This document shows positions 1 through 11,720 of a DNA stretch of 64,000 nt, one piece after another. The DNA is taken from the NCBI GenBank assembly GCA_963556695.1, contig CAUWAG010000012.1:3534001-3598000 (forward strand), in the 5' to 3' direction. Position 1 is the first letter of the stretch, and each line of letters opens with the position of its first letter. The notes under the pieces are model-generated. The model was not told the DNA's origin. It ran no database searches and saw only the letters and a list, made by a program, of their open reading frames with translations. A program made the translations under genes and the position numbers. The stretch is from Anthostomella pinea (Eukaryota; Ascomycota; Sordariomycetes; Xylariales; Xylariaceae).

Positions 1-2
1 GC

Positions 3-525
3 CACAATCCATTCTGGCTCGGCACACCGCATGTGGCCTCCGAAGGTTTCACGTATAGGGGATACGACATCCCCAAGGACACCGTCCTGGTGCTGAATAC
101 ATGGACGATGCATCACAATCAAGAGCGCTATTCGGACCCCATGAACTTCAACGTACGCATTCTCACTCCCCATGCTCATTAGCACACATACTGACATCAA
201 TATGCAGCCCGATCGCTACCTCAAGGACCAGCTCAGCTCAGCGCAAAGCTCCAACCTCGCCGACCCCAACCAGCGAGACCACTGGATGTTCGGGGCCGGA
301 CGACGCATCTGCCCCGGGATGATCGTCGCCGAGCGCGAGATCTGGCTGGCGATCTCGCGCATGCTGTGGGCTTTCGATTTGGAGGCTGCTGAGGGCCACC
401 CCATCGATCTCAGTGAGTATGATGGTCTTTTGGGGCGGTCGCCTGTTCCGTTCCGGATTGCGCTTAGGCCGCGACATGGTAAAGTGAGGGCGGTTCTGGA
501 CCTTGCGGTTGGTGGCAATGAGTGA
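3..525 (+). CDS. Cytochrome P450, C-terminal part (5' end outside window)
   Basis: This is the last 155 residues of a fungal microsomal-type P450 monooxygenase. Two exons are visible, 3-152 and 208-525, with a 55-bp GT-AG intron between them that falls in phase 0. Exon 1 carries the region before the PERF-like motif (N-PDRYL across the junction). Exon 2 carries the haem-binding loop FGAGRRICPG with its cysteine thiolate ligand, followed by the L helix (VAERE..LAISRMLWAF). The spacing and the words HWMFGAGRRICPG resemble the CYP64-like group of ascomycete secondary-metabolism P450s, but the subfamily cannot be set from this fragment. The helix I and ExxR regions lie off the left edge. The reading frame is open and ends at TGA 523-525. 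The substrate is unknown. Confidence 0.88.
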
Positions 526-1211
526 GTACGGATGAGGATGGGATGGGTGGGAATGTACGATTGATTTGCTGTCTGGTGCATCTAGCTTTTTCGACGTCTG
601 GGTGGGAGGGTAGTGCATGAAATCGCACATGTATACAATGTCTCAGCAACCTACAACTACTTCGACGCTTCTAGCACTGTCGTTCGCCCGAGAGGTTCGT
701 GAGTAATACAGTGTGCAAGATCAAAGCAACAAAGGCTGCTCGAATTCGACCAAAGCAATGACCACCAGGATTCAGAAGATGCCGATTGGCTCAGTGGGAT
801 CTATCTTCTTATTTTTGGTTCAAGACATTTGAAAAGGGACGAGAAACGTATGCAATTATATTGTTTATATCTGTCAGCGCGGTTATATTTTGGCTCGTGT
901 TTTCCCTTAAGACAGGCCGGGAAGGTATTCCATCCTTCATGCCGAACGGGTATGTACACAAGCAAGGTTTCTGGGCTTGCGGACACATAAGCTCGCCTTG
1001 GATTAGCAACAAAGCCTTTTGTTGTCGAGCTCACGGATTTCTTCCTTTTGCTTCCGGTTTAGGCGAAAGCAGACGACTCTAACAAATGGGAACCCGGTTG
1101 CCGAGCGCTTCAATGCCCAGCAAATTGACAATGAGACAGTTATACTGTATCACAGGAGCCTCGCTTCACTCTTGTGTAATGGTTTTCGAGTCTCGATAAC
1201 TATTTGCCGCA
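526..1211. other. Intergenic, no gene seen
   Basis: No open frame here has coding character or a recognisable motif. It is the downstream flank of the P450 and the upstream flank of the kinase-like gene. Confidence 0.5.
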
Positions 1212-2793
1212 ATGCCTCCAAAAAAGAAGGGCAGAAATGCCAACCTCAGCGCCGAGGCTCGATATCTCCAGGAGTATTTTGATCGGGATAACACGAAAAG
1301 GTACTCCGCCGAGGCGACTTTGGGCGAAGGTCTCGCTGGGGTAGGCGTTCGCTGTAGGGCCTCAGACGGTAGTGGTAACTTGCAATATCGATTTGTTGTG
1401 AAGTATCCCATCACCGAGTCCGTACTCCCAATTTCCTCGCTTCCTAACCTGACCAGTCGAGATCTTCTATACAACACGGCTCCAAGATCTGATGATAGAG
1501 GTTTATTTCAATTGCTGAAAGAAGTCATTACTGATTACCATTTGTATCACAGGGGAATGGAGGCCGGTCTCGTGACGGAAGCGCAATGGCTTAACGTAAG
1601 GACTTTATTCCTCCCCTGCCTTGACGAGACTGGCCAAGATAGCTGACTGAACAGACGACAGACACTCTACTTTTGCGAGCATATGGTGATGCCGATATTC
1701 CTTGATAACAACCCACTCTTGCCCCAGTTCAATGGCTATGCGACAGGCATTACAGATCCAATGGTCATTATGGAGTACATGGAGAACGGCACCTTAGCAC
1801 AGCTCGTGGAGAGAAGGCCGGACTTGCCTAACCGAGTGCTCTGATCTCTCTTCCTCTGCCGTAAGTAGATTACCAGTGTGGCGGTCTGTTCCATGTAAAA
1901 AGTCTCACAATTCAGCAGTCGCACGAATGTGTTGTGCCATGGCTTGGCCACCTGCTGCGGTCGATGAGAACACAGGGGATTGGATACAGGAGGTAGCCAG
2001 GGCGGACGAACCCATGAATCTCGCACACAGAGATATGCATTTGAGAAACTGTAAGGACAATCCACCTGGGATCGATCGAATTAGGACCAGAACAAAGTGT
2101 CAATACTGATGAGTATATCCCCAATAGTGATGTTCGGAACCATCCACACCAACCATGCGGAGCACACCATGGTCCCAGTTCTCAAGTTGATCGACATCGA
2201 CCAGGCGAGGCCTGTGGAGGCAGGCGCACACAACGTAGAAGATGCCAAGAAGTACGACGACGAGCTGAAGTTGGACCAATAGTGAGTTCCTCATCCAACA
2301 ACCAGCCCTTCCTACGTCGCTTCCGGTGGATGGCTGACCCTTGTCAAAAGCAACTTCTTCCCAGGGGGAGACACCACGCCAAGGAACGGAGGAATGGACC
2401 TCAATATTCTCAGCATAGGTGTAGTAAGTTGTTCCACCTCCCACCGCGAAGTCTCTCAAGTTACCTCACTAACACGTCTCGAACCAGGTCATGGCTCGGT
2501 TGATTGTTCGCAAGCATTTCATGAGCATCCCAAAAGTCAGAGAAAATATTCAAAAGGCTGATCAAATCCCCGCCGACACTGACGCCGACCTCTTGACCCT
2601 GATGAAGAGGTGTCTGGCCGTCGACCCCGTCAACCGACCGCGACTGCAGAATCTCCTGTTTCTGCTGCTGAATAATGTTGCGGCGAAGAACGCTGGTACC
2701 TACAAGGGCAAGCCGAACGAGACGCGGGAATCGGGCATAGGCATCCAGATGTTTGTCCAGCAGAACATACTCGACGCGAACATCATCGTTTAA
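1212..2793 (+). pseudogene. Protein-kinase-like gene, six exons, one internal stop
   Basis: Exons joined by good GT-AG sites are 1212-1595, 1662-1860, 1919-2050, 2128-2281, 2351-2423 and 2488-2793; phases agree throughout. The translation shows a diverged kinase fold. There is a glycine-rich start (LGEGLAGVG), a lysine strand (FVVKYP), a hinge (MEYMENGTL), the catalytic loop HRDMHLRN and an IDIDQAR segment where DFG is expected. A C-lobe ending follows (LMKRCLAVDPVNRP). The N-terminus is basic (MPPKKKGR). Within exon 2 the codon at 1842-1844 is TGA where the frame continues as coding on both sides. A TGG Trp codon there needs one G-to-A change, which fits RIP. Either this is a recently dead gene or the stop is a sequencing error. 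The DFG replacement suggests weak or no catalysis even if it is read. It resembles the expanded fungal kinase-like families of unknown role. Confidence 0.62.
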
Positions 2794-2799
2794 ATTAGC

Positions 2800-2823
2800 A
2801 TATATATATATATATATATATAT
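2800..2823. repeat. (AT)n microsatellite
   Basis: An uninterrupted AT dinucleotide run of 24 bases just after the kinase-like reading frame. Confidence 0.9.
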
Positions 2824-5188
2824 GTAGAAACCCATGAGTGCTACTCCGGCGGACCGCATACTTTGTCGGATCCTCAAACTACGACGCTGCGGGTTTTCTT
2901 TGGGGTCGTGCTGCTCGCGGGTCGCGGGTAGGCTTGTGTCTAGGAAAACCATCAATGGTTTCTAGCTGGCGGAGGTATGGCGGGTGAAAGACGCGCGTGG
3001 GCAACTATTGCATTTGCGTGCGGGTTGATCGCACATAGTTGATTCCAAAGCGGTTGCTTTCACGTTACCATTAGCAGTGCCGTCGCTCATTACCTATCCG
3101 ACACCGCCATGTGACGAGCCGTCTAACCTATGAGGCCAAAAGGTTCTATAGGGTTTATGTTCTGAGGTAAGTCAACACAAAGGACGATAGAGGCTTCTGT
3201 CACTAGAAGACACTCAGATGCTGGGGCTTGGTCTGATCCAGGGGATCACTGAATAATCGAGTCGTCAGGAGATTTCTCCCACCTTAAGGTTGGTTAAGAT
3301 GCTTAGATTGATCACTGAGATAGAGACTGTCTATCTGTCTAGCTAAGAAATTTCTATCCTTATATATCCAATCTCTCCCTCACTGATGAGGTGGATATGC
3401 TGGATATGCTCCTGATCCATCATATCCATCACGTGATGCTTCTGATTCCGTGATCCGTCCCCTTCGTATGGTCCGTGCGTTCCTACGGCTTCTTCCTATT
3501 CCCGTTCTGTCCTGTTGGGCCTGTCAATGGGCCTCGTCCTTTGTCCTTCTTGTTGGTTCGTAGCACGCCACTGCCTTCGCCCAATCCCCTGTATATGAGG
3601 TCTGGTCAATCGCTCGCTGCATGCCGGCAGTACGGACCTTGCACAGGTGCTCTTGCCCAGCCTTCCAACCCTGCGCCTGACAAATTCTTGGAGCAGTAGA
3701 AGACCCATCATGCTCTGACACTGTGTAGTGAAGGAGCCACGACAGAGTTTGAAGACTGCGATAGATTTTCAGGGGTCTCGATGTGTTTCCTCTGGTTAAG
3801 CTTTCGACCGCAAGGGAAGAGCCAGAGCCAAAGGCGTAAAATAACAAGAAAAAGCAGGGTACCCGTGTCGTAGGCAAAGTCTAATACCTAGAACAAAACG
3901 GCGGCAAATCATCTTCGCCCGCAAAAACCTTAACTGGAGCCTTGGAGCGTGCAAAGCTCATAATCAGGGAATTTGGAGGGAATGGCACATCTCCTCTCGA
4001 CTCGTGTTGAATGGCGCGCAAGCCACCGTGGCGTTAAGAGAGGTGGCAGTGCACCAACAAGGCCAATAGGGCATTTTTAGGCCACTTAGCCCACAGCAGG
4101 ATTTTCACACAGACACAGCAACAAGGCTGATTACACCAGAATATATGTTTTCACCCATCTAAAAGCCCGCATGCTCTGTTTGACAACTCGACTTTTCGCG
4201 ATAGTCAATGTCTACTAGAATGCGTTGCGACAAAACAAAGGGACATTCGGCTGTGCACCAAGTTAGCACTGCATCCCCTTAAGTTTATAGGTACCGGCTA
4301 GTTCAACCAGTGAAGTAATGCCGAAGCTTGCAGGAAAGCATGCCAGCTAGTCATCAACATCGTCATAGACAACCTTGTGTCTTTTGGTAGCTTTCCCAGA
4401 TGCTGACAAATCACAAGTCTTGTTGTAATCTATCAGTGGTCTGGGTGGTGCTTCATTAAAAGGTCGGATGGAAAGGATTCCATCCGAGATGTATCTAAAT
4501 ACCTAAATTACAGTGGTGAGGTAGGTACCTGGGGCAACAAAGGGTTGCCAGGCAGCCTTCATCAGGTAACCTCCAAAATATCTGGTGGGGTTCCAGAATA
4601 CTCCATATGGGTCCATGCACTGGATCCACAACCTTACTGGCATCTCTGCTTTTGCTCATTACCGCATACTGGCATATCTAGCCCGCCCTGCCCGCCTGCT
4701 GGGGAATGCCTACAAGATTGGGGGGCGCTCTGGGCATGTCAGGTACGACGCCGCCATGTCTCGGAGGAAAGTAGTGGCTTTCTACCCCAAATTTCTTTAA
4801 TCTCCGCAGCTTGGCTTGTGTCACCATCCGCCACTTAAGCAATTAGCCTGTGGATCACCAAGATCACCGATCACATTCTAGACCACGCGTTCCAGATGGA
4901 AGTAGCGTTGGCGTTGGGATGTTGGGGCTAGGGGTCGATCCCAACTTGAAGGCTAAGGTACGTCACGCCGCCCTAGCCAGTGCCAGTCTGCCAGTCTGCC
5001 AGTCTCAGCTTCCAAGATTCCAACTTTTCGGGAATGCAAAGTCTAGAAGAGCATGTGCAAAACGCTCGCTCCTACCTTATGCACCTAGCTATGTAAACAT
5101 TGCCTGTCCTCGCCCCGTCTCCCCCTCCCCCTCCCAACGAAACCCGAGGGGAAACGTTACAATTACCTCAACCGAGAGTATAGGCAGC
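2824..5188. other. Gene-poor stretch, possible old LTR
   Basis: No convincing gene. Short open frames (for example 4545-4838) lack motifs or usable splice sites. The part from about 3223 to 3687 begins TG and ends ACA, and is followed by a short TTGGAGCAG stretch weakly like a Copia primer-binding site, so an old solo LTR is possible but unproven. Near 4980 there is a short tandem (gccagtct)n. Confidence 0.4.
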
Positions 5189-8023
5189 ATGGCATCACCT
5201 GCTGCATTGCTGCAGCGAGCCGTAAGTCAATGCGCTCGACCTCGACCGTCAACTATCCGGGGACCGGGAACCGGGGACAGTGACTGACATTGCTGTAGGC
5301 ACAAGGCTCTGGTAGCAATAGGGGCACCGGGTCAAACTCCGTCTCGGGTATCATCTCAACCCTGGTGCCTGTCGTCATCATCGCCGCCATATCGATCGCG
5401 CTCTTCATCCTTCTGCGCAAGAAGTTCGGGAAAATATACTACCCGAGAAGCGAACAGACGATCTTGAAGGAGAGGTGAGACCACCTGCAAATCCCACAAT
5501 CGCAACGCCACCTGACATGATCCCAGTGACAAGCGAACGCCTCACAAGGATGTAGGCATATTCAGCTGGGTGAGCGATCTCCGCTCGCTGCCAGACGACT
5601 TCGTTCTCCAACGAAACTCCCTCGACGGCTACCTCTTCCTGCGCTTCTTCAAGGTCCTCATCATCATCGCTGGAGCGGGCTGCCTCATCACATGGCCCAT
5701 CTTGTTCCCCGTGAATGCCACTGGCGGTGGTGGCCAGAGCCAGCTTGATGTCATCTCCTTCAGCAACGTCAACAATCCCAACAGGTACTACGCACATACC
5801 TTTGTCGCCTGGATCTACCTCGGCTTCATCACCCTGGTTGTTGCTCGCGAGCGCATGTACTTGATTGGCCTTCGCCAGGCCTACTTCCTGTCAGCCGCCC
5901 GATCCAAGCGACTGCCTTCTCGCACCGTCCTATTCATGGGAATTCCCAAGGACCAGAGATCTGAGAGTTCCATCAGACAGGCCTTGGGTCCAGATGTGCA
6001 GAATGTTTGGATCCCGACCGACTGCAAGGATTTGGAAGAAATCGTCAAGGACCGGACCAAGGCTCACGGAAAGCTAGAGGGCGCCCAGGTCAAGCTGTCC
6101 AAGTTATCGAACAAGAACCGACTGAAGGCCGAGAATGAAGCCGAGAAGAAAGGAAACGCAGAGGAGAATCAGAGACAGGATCCTCTTCACTGGGTCGACA
6201 AAAAAAAGCGACCGACGCACAAACTCAAGTTCCTGATCGGTAAGAAGGTCGACACCATCGAATGGGGCCAGCAAGAACTCCCAAAGCTCAACGAGGAAAT
6301 TCGACGAGAGCAGTCAAAGCACACGCAAGGAAATGCCGAGGTTGTGGGGGCGGCCTTTGTCGAGTTCTCAAGCCAGGGCGCAGCACAGCGTGCGTACCAG
6401 CAGGCGTTGCATGGGAGCAAGAAGAAGGCGTGGAAACCCCGCTACATCGACGTGCAGCCCGACGAGATTATCTGGAAGAACCTCAAGGAGAGTTACCTGA
6501 CCCGCAAGATCAAGCTGACCGTCGCTGCCATCCTTGTGACGTTGACGATCTTGTTCTGGACACCCATCACGGCGTTCGTCGGTGCTCTGACGAACATCAA
6601 CTACCTGACCCAGCAGGTGCCATTCCTCAGCTTCATAACCAAGATTCCAAGTGTGATACTGGGTGTCGTCACTGGTCTCCTACCCACGATCATCCTATCC
6701 GTCTGTGTCATTCTCTTCCCGATCCTCTGTCGACTCCTGGCCAAGATTGCCGGCGAGCCAACCCTGTCGGCCGTTGAACTCAAGACCCAGAACTGGTACA
6801 TGGCCTTCCAGGTTGTCCAGGTCTTTCTCATCACCACATTCGCGTCGGGCGCTTCGGCTGTTGCTGCACAGATCGTGAGCACTCCATCGTCTGCGCCGGG
6901 GTTACTAGCCAAGAACCTTCCTAAGGCATCCAACTTCTACCTCAGCTACTTCATTCTCTACGGTCTCGCGCAAGCTGCCGCTCAGCTTCTGAATATCGTG
7001 CCACTGCTATTGTTTTTGGTACTTGGGAAGTTCCTCGACTCAACCCCGAGGAAAATGTATAACCGCTGGGTCAGCTTGGCGGGTATTGGTTGGGGCTCAG
7101 AGTATCCCAAATGGACCAACTTGGGAGTCATCGCCATCTCGTACTCATGCATTGCACCGCTCATTATGGGGTTCGCCCTCATCGGATTCTCACTGCTCTA
7201 CTTCGCCTTCAGGTACAAGTGGCTGTTCATTCTGGGCAACAAGATTGACATGAAGGGTGAAGCCTACCTGCGCGCCCTGCGGCATTTGATGATAGGCGTG
7301 TACCTATCCAGCATCTGTATGATCGGACTCTTCGCCATTGGTACCAGCGGGAACACTGCCGGGACAGGCCCCCTGGTATTGATGATCATCTTCCTCGTCG
7401 CTGTGATTGTCTTCCACGTCCTGAGCAACAAGGCGCTCGACCCCTTGGAGCAGGGTCTTCCCCTGAGCCATTTCAGTGGGAAGGCCCAGCAGCATGACCA
7501 GGTTGGCGGACCTCACCATGGATCGCAGGACGGCATGGTCCAGAACGGTCACGGCTCTTCGCAGGTGCCCAACGAGAAGTACGTCGGCCACGATCTCGAA
7601 GCCAACCCCAGCGGCAGTCGCAGTCATCCGTCCGGGGACGTGGGCTCCGAGGAGAAGACCGGCAACAAGCTGACGCAGAAGGTGCGCCCTTACATCGACC
7701 GCAAGTTCTACGAACCGAACCGCCAAATGAACTTTGAGCTCCCCGAGGTCAACTACGAGCACAGTGAGGCGTATCACAACCCAGCCCTGGTCGCCAAGGC
7801 GCCGTTCGTCTGGCTCGCGCGCGACGGCTGCGGCGTGAGCAAGAAGATGGTTAGCGACAATCGGGCGGCCGGCATCGCCAGCACGGACGAGTTCGCCTGG
7901 TTCGACGAGAAGAACAAGTTGCACTGGGACCACGATAAGGTCGAGGAGGTCACCACCATGCTGGAAGAGAAGGAGGTTCTTACTGATGGGCGTAAGGAGT
8001 CCTTGGCGGTTTCGCAGAGGTGA
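5189..8023 (+). CDS. CSC1/TMEM63 (RSN1-like) osmosensitive calcium-permeable channel
   Basis: This encodes an integral membrane protein of 901 residues, the usual size for the DUF221/RSN1_7TM family of calcium-permeable, osmotically gated cation channels at the plasma membrane. Exons are 5189-5221, 5299-5474 and 5527-8023. I chose ATG 5189 because exons 1-2 add the conserved first membrane span (STLVPVVIIAAISIALFILL) and the KKFGKIYYPR link. Then come TM1 (FLRFFKVLIIIAGAGC), TM2 (FVAWIYLGFITLVV) and the long cytosolic loop. That loop starts RTVLFMGIPK and has an RRM-like part with a basic-acidic coiled stretch. The seven-span core follows from about residue 325, then the C-terminal cytosolic extension with NPALVAKAPFVWLARD and DEFAWFDEK, typical of the fungal PHM7 extension. 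The frame is intact with clean introns. Activity is inferred from the family. Confidence 0.93.
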
Positions 8024-9093
8024 AGGCATGTATGAGCTTGAAAGCACGTGTAGGATGACTGAACTGGGTAGTGCGCATGTAATGCGACACGATTGCAGGG
8101 TGTTTTGGGCGCTCCTTCGAGTACGATTACCCCCTATTTTGTAATGGTGTCTAGTAATTTCTTTCTTTTCGACATCTTGGAACTGCGAGATTGCCCGGAG
8201 TGCTTTGACTTTGTGATCGAACACGGGTGGTTTAGCCCCAATCAATGCAACAATGGTCGCCCTCTCCATCTACTTGTTAACTATACTAACACCAACCGCA
8301 GGCAATGTTTGGCCTCACGACGGAATGCTACGCGTCTCTGCCAACCGAGGTCGGTCTGTAGTCTCGAACTCTGGGATCACGCGGATCTGGAGCTTCGGAC
8401 CGTGGGGCAGCCTGGTGCATGTGCCACGATCGGCTGGCCGGACATGCCCTCCTTGATAGACCTGTTGCAAAGCGCGGAAGCTGGCCTCGCGAAGGTTGAT
8501 TGGGCCGGGTGTGGGCGAGGCCTCGGTGAGGACTTGGGTACGTCGCAGATGGTTAGTATGCGCGCGCGTGCGCTAACAACAGTCTACAGCTTCGCCGGCG
8601 GCGGCAGGGACGGTTCCATGGTCAACGGGGACATACCGATCTAAAGGTGCTAGTATCTAGTTGTCTATAGACGACCAGTAACTTGACATGGCACAAACCG
8701 TATGAATTCTATGTACGAGTGTCTGGGGAAAGGCGCTGTCGGCTAACATATTCCTAATCAGAGTGAGACTGACACGGGTGACTTAGGCTGAGTGTTCGCT
8801 AGCTCTCCCCACCAGAGCACCTACATGGGTTTGGCAGCTGAAGGCCTTTCTTCCAATGATACTATGAAGAGTGCCACTCAGTGGTACTTAATTACTATGT
8901 GATGTTGGATACGAAGAGTTGTCATAGGCAAGGGGTGAGCTGGCGAGGCAAAGGGGACGTGCCACATTTGTCAAATCTCAGAATGGTCTATATTGGAAGG
9001 AAGGAAGATAGCTGATAGGGGTTCCATCCTATTTGAATCACCAGAGAAGTAAGTTCTATTAGGTATTAGGTGATGCTATAGGATGACGAATAT
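8024..9093. other. Intergenic, no gene seen
   Basis: 3' flank of the channel gene. Open frames such as 8093-8644 have no motif and no coding pattern I trust. Confidence 0.45.
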
Positions 9094-9107
9094 ACAGCCT
9101 CATACAT
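9094..9107. repeat. Target-site duplication of truncated LINE (left copy)
   Basis: The left copy reads acagcctcatacat and the right copy at 9934-9946 reads acagctcatacat, differing by one base. Together they bracket the LINE 3' fragment. Confidence 0.6.
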
Positions 9108-9933
9108 TGATTGATTGATTGATTGATTGTATTTAACGTGAGGGATTGCTCCTCAGTAATGCAAACCACGCCTCCCAGAGCCTCTGCATCGCAGGGTTAT
9201 GGAGGTATCAAGATAATAAGTACAGTCAGCCCCGCTCACGAGCCCATCCCTATTGTTGCAGCTGTATGACTTTAGGGTCATCCATCTGATCCTTTAAGAA
9301 CAGCTATCTATCAGGGACAGATTGATAAAACAAACTTGCTTTTCTTAACAAATCTTGCCCATTCCGCGCTCCTCTCCCCCAAGTATTGTAAACAGGCTGT
9401 CCTAGGCGAGTACCTGGGCAGCAGTCAGTTTTTCCTAAGCCTCTTACAAAAGAAAAGATGTTGTGGTGTTTTCTTCTTACTGTAGTTACAGTGGTCATTC
9501 GAGTCTGTATACCCAAAACGTTCATGATATCTAGCAAAGTCGCCATGTCCAGATCTGGCTGTTAGAAATCTGTGTAGAGTGCTCTTTTAAAGATATAAAG
9601 TCCCTTTTAATTATTGTATGCGAGTATACTTCTTGATACCTAGGTTCTGATTGGTCTTTCTATCATTGATCGAATTCTTTCTTGTTCTTCTTTTTGATAT
9701 CTCTTTTTATCCAAGAGATTGTGGGAAGGTTCGTCGCGTCCGTTTCTAGCATGGCACCCTCTTTTGCTAGTGTGTCAGCAGCTTCGTTGCTATCGATATC
9801 TCTGTGTCCAGGAATCCACTTGACGGTCACTCCAGGAGTGTGTGCTGTGGCGAGTCCTTGGAATTGTAGAAAAATGTTCTGTGATGTCTCGGGTGGAGTC
9901 CTATTGAGCCCATCTACCACTGACGTGTTGTCT
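9108..9933 (-). mobile_element. 5'-truncated Tad1-like LINE, 3' end only
   Basis: Read on the minus strand, this is the last 0.8 kb of the same LINE seen at 10000-15597 and 38931-45073. It starts within the RNase H region (frame 9663-9920, with the motif WIPGHRDIDSNEAADTLAKEGA), runs through the C-terminal zinc-binding part and ends in the conserved 3' UTR. The tail is a TTGA/TCAA tetranucleotide repeat at 9107-9131. Flanking direct repeats mark it as an independent, 5'-truncated insertion, the usual product of incomplete target-primed reverse transcription. Stops follow the RNase H frame (CAA TGA TAG), as in the other copies, so it is non-coding. Confidence 0.85.
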
Positions 9934-9989
9934 ACAGCTCATACATAATATGCTTATAAGTTAACAAGCGCTAAGCACGTATTTTGATC

Positions 9990-9999
9990 ACAGTACTAC
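9990..9999. repeat. Target-site duplication of LINE copy 1 (left copy)
   Basis: acagtactac occurs here and again at 15598-15607, exactly bracketing the element. Confidence 0.75.
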
Positions 10000-10142
10000 A
10001 GCCCACAAGCCTCACAAAAACAACTATTTTTCTTGGTGCCCCGCTGTTAGGGCGTAACCTTGATATTTGCACTAAAGCAGGCACTTCTCTCAGTAACTGA
10101 CTATTTCTGCCAAGGCACAAGAGAATTTTTCTCACAAGCCGG

Positions 10143-11720
10143 ATGGCACCCTTCCACGACGGGCCCCCAAACACGCCCGTGGCCGTCCCAAAGACGACCA
10201 CCAGTGGCGTGCTCAAATCCCCGGCCCCTAGAAAGACATACAGCCCGGCAACTCCAAGCAGGCTCCGCCAGGCGCTGCTTGACGACATCAGCAGCAGCCT
10301 GTCACAGGTCTCTGAGGCTGACTTCACCGTTATTTCCCCTCTGAAAGGAAAATTCCGAAACATTAATGACAACAGCACCACTGGAATGAAACAACCTCAA
10401 TTGAACGAAATCTCGACAGACCAAGCCATTATACGCGATATAGAGAATAAAACCTCCTCTTCAGAGTGCCAGGACCAAATTGCCAAAATATTGGCTAAAG
10501 ACAAGCACTTTTATGAAGCCAGGATAACAATGTTTCAAGAGTGTGCTGCAGTGGTTGATAAGACACTTGAGAAAGCTGGAACCGAACTATACTCTCATGC
10601 CAAGGAGTTCAGCGCTTTCTTCTCTAAATGTCTGAACGAGTGGCTGGAAACCCGAGATCCGCCCAAAAGGAAGATCATCCCTGGGGGGATAGGGATGGTA
10701 AAGCCCACCATGACCTTTGTCCAAGCTGTCTCCTTTAGCCAATGACAGCATCCATGGACAGTCAACACTACCATAAAGAAAATACAGCCTGGCACCCGTA
10801 TCACTGCCAACCAACTGAAGAAGAAACAGGATGATCTCCGGGTCTTTGTCCGCATGGATAATAGCCACCTAGAGCCTTACGGAATAAAGTCTACACTGAA
10901 CAGAAGACTTAAGCTCTACCCTTAAGAGCTTAGAGAAGTGACCCGGTGCCCCTCTGGATTTACTTTACACCAAAGGGACAAGCCAACTCAGGCTAAGCTC
11001 CTGGCCTTCTAAGAAGAAATTACCAATATTCTCAAGGCAGAAAAGATCGAGACCCATACAGTCTGGCATCATTATAAGGTTAATGGATGCCCAAGAAAGG
11101 TCATCAGTGCGGAAGGATTGATAATCGACATTACCGACATTGCTGTTACTGATGAAGTTAAAGCCCAAATAAGTGACAGACCTTTAAGGTGCATACTCTC
11201 AAGGAACACAGCTGATTCTGATCTGGAGACCACATGGGTGATCTCTCTGTCCCGTGCAGCAAAGAAACTATTCATGCTCTTTGCTCACTTAATGACCTCA
11301 AGGCACATTCAATACTCCACCAAGGTTCACCAGTGTGCGAGCTGCTTCAGATACCATGGTAGGAACTACCGATGTGAAAAGCAAGTATATGTACGTTGTG
11401 CCAGTACAGTACACCAAGGGGAGTGCGAAAAACCAATCCCAAAGTGTGTCAATTACAAAGGACCTCATGCTGCCAACTTCGACAAATGCCCTGCACGCCC
11501 CAAGGTTGTGAAAGGCATCATCCACAAGCACACATGGGAGCAAATCCAGGAAATAAGGCTGGCTGGAGAAAGAGCCAGATCCAAGGCCTTCAATAAAACA
11601 GGCAGAAACCAAGCTGGGTCAACACCCAACAACAATAACGAAGACATCACAATGCAAATTGACACAACAGATACAACTCATCCCAGAGATGCCGATACCA
11701 TTGTTGTCAGTCAATATTAG
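10143..11720 (+). pseudogene. LINE copy 1 ORF1 (gag-like, zinc knuckle), nonsense-mutated
   Basis: One continuous frame from ATG 10143 to TAG 11718-11720, about 525 codons. It is broken by TGA at 10743, TAA at 10923 and TAA at 11010. At the same points copy 2 has CGA, CAA and CAA, so all three are C-to-T changes. The N-terminal part is Pro/Thr/Ser-rich. The C-terminal part has cysteine-histidine clusters (CASCFRYHGRNYRC, then CEKPIPKCVNYKGPHAANFDKC in shortened form) that fit nucleic-acid-binding knuckles of LINE ORF1 proteins, which coat the RNA. The stop overlaps the start of ORF2 by 7 nt. Confidence 0.85.

Noticed and set aside
7304..8269. Minus-strand frame of 321 codons
   Set aside because: Antisense to the conserved C-terminal part of the CSC1-type channel.
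9107..9131. (TTGA)n as a free microsatellite
   Set aside because: It is the tail repeat of the truncated LINE on the minus strand.
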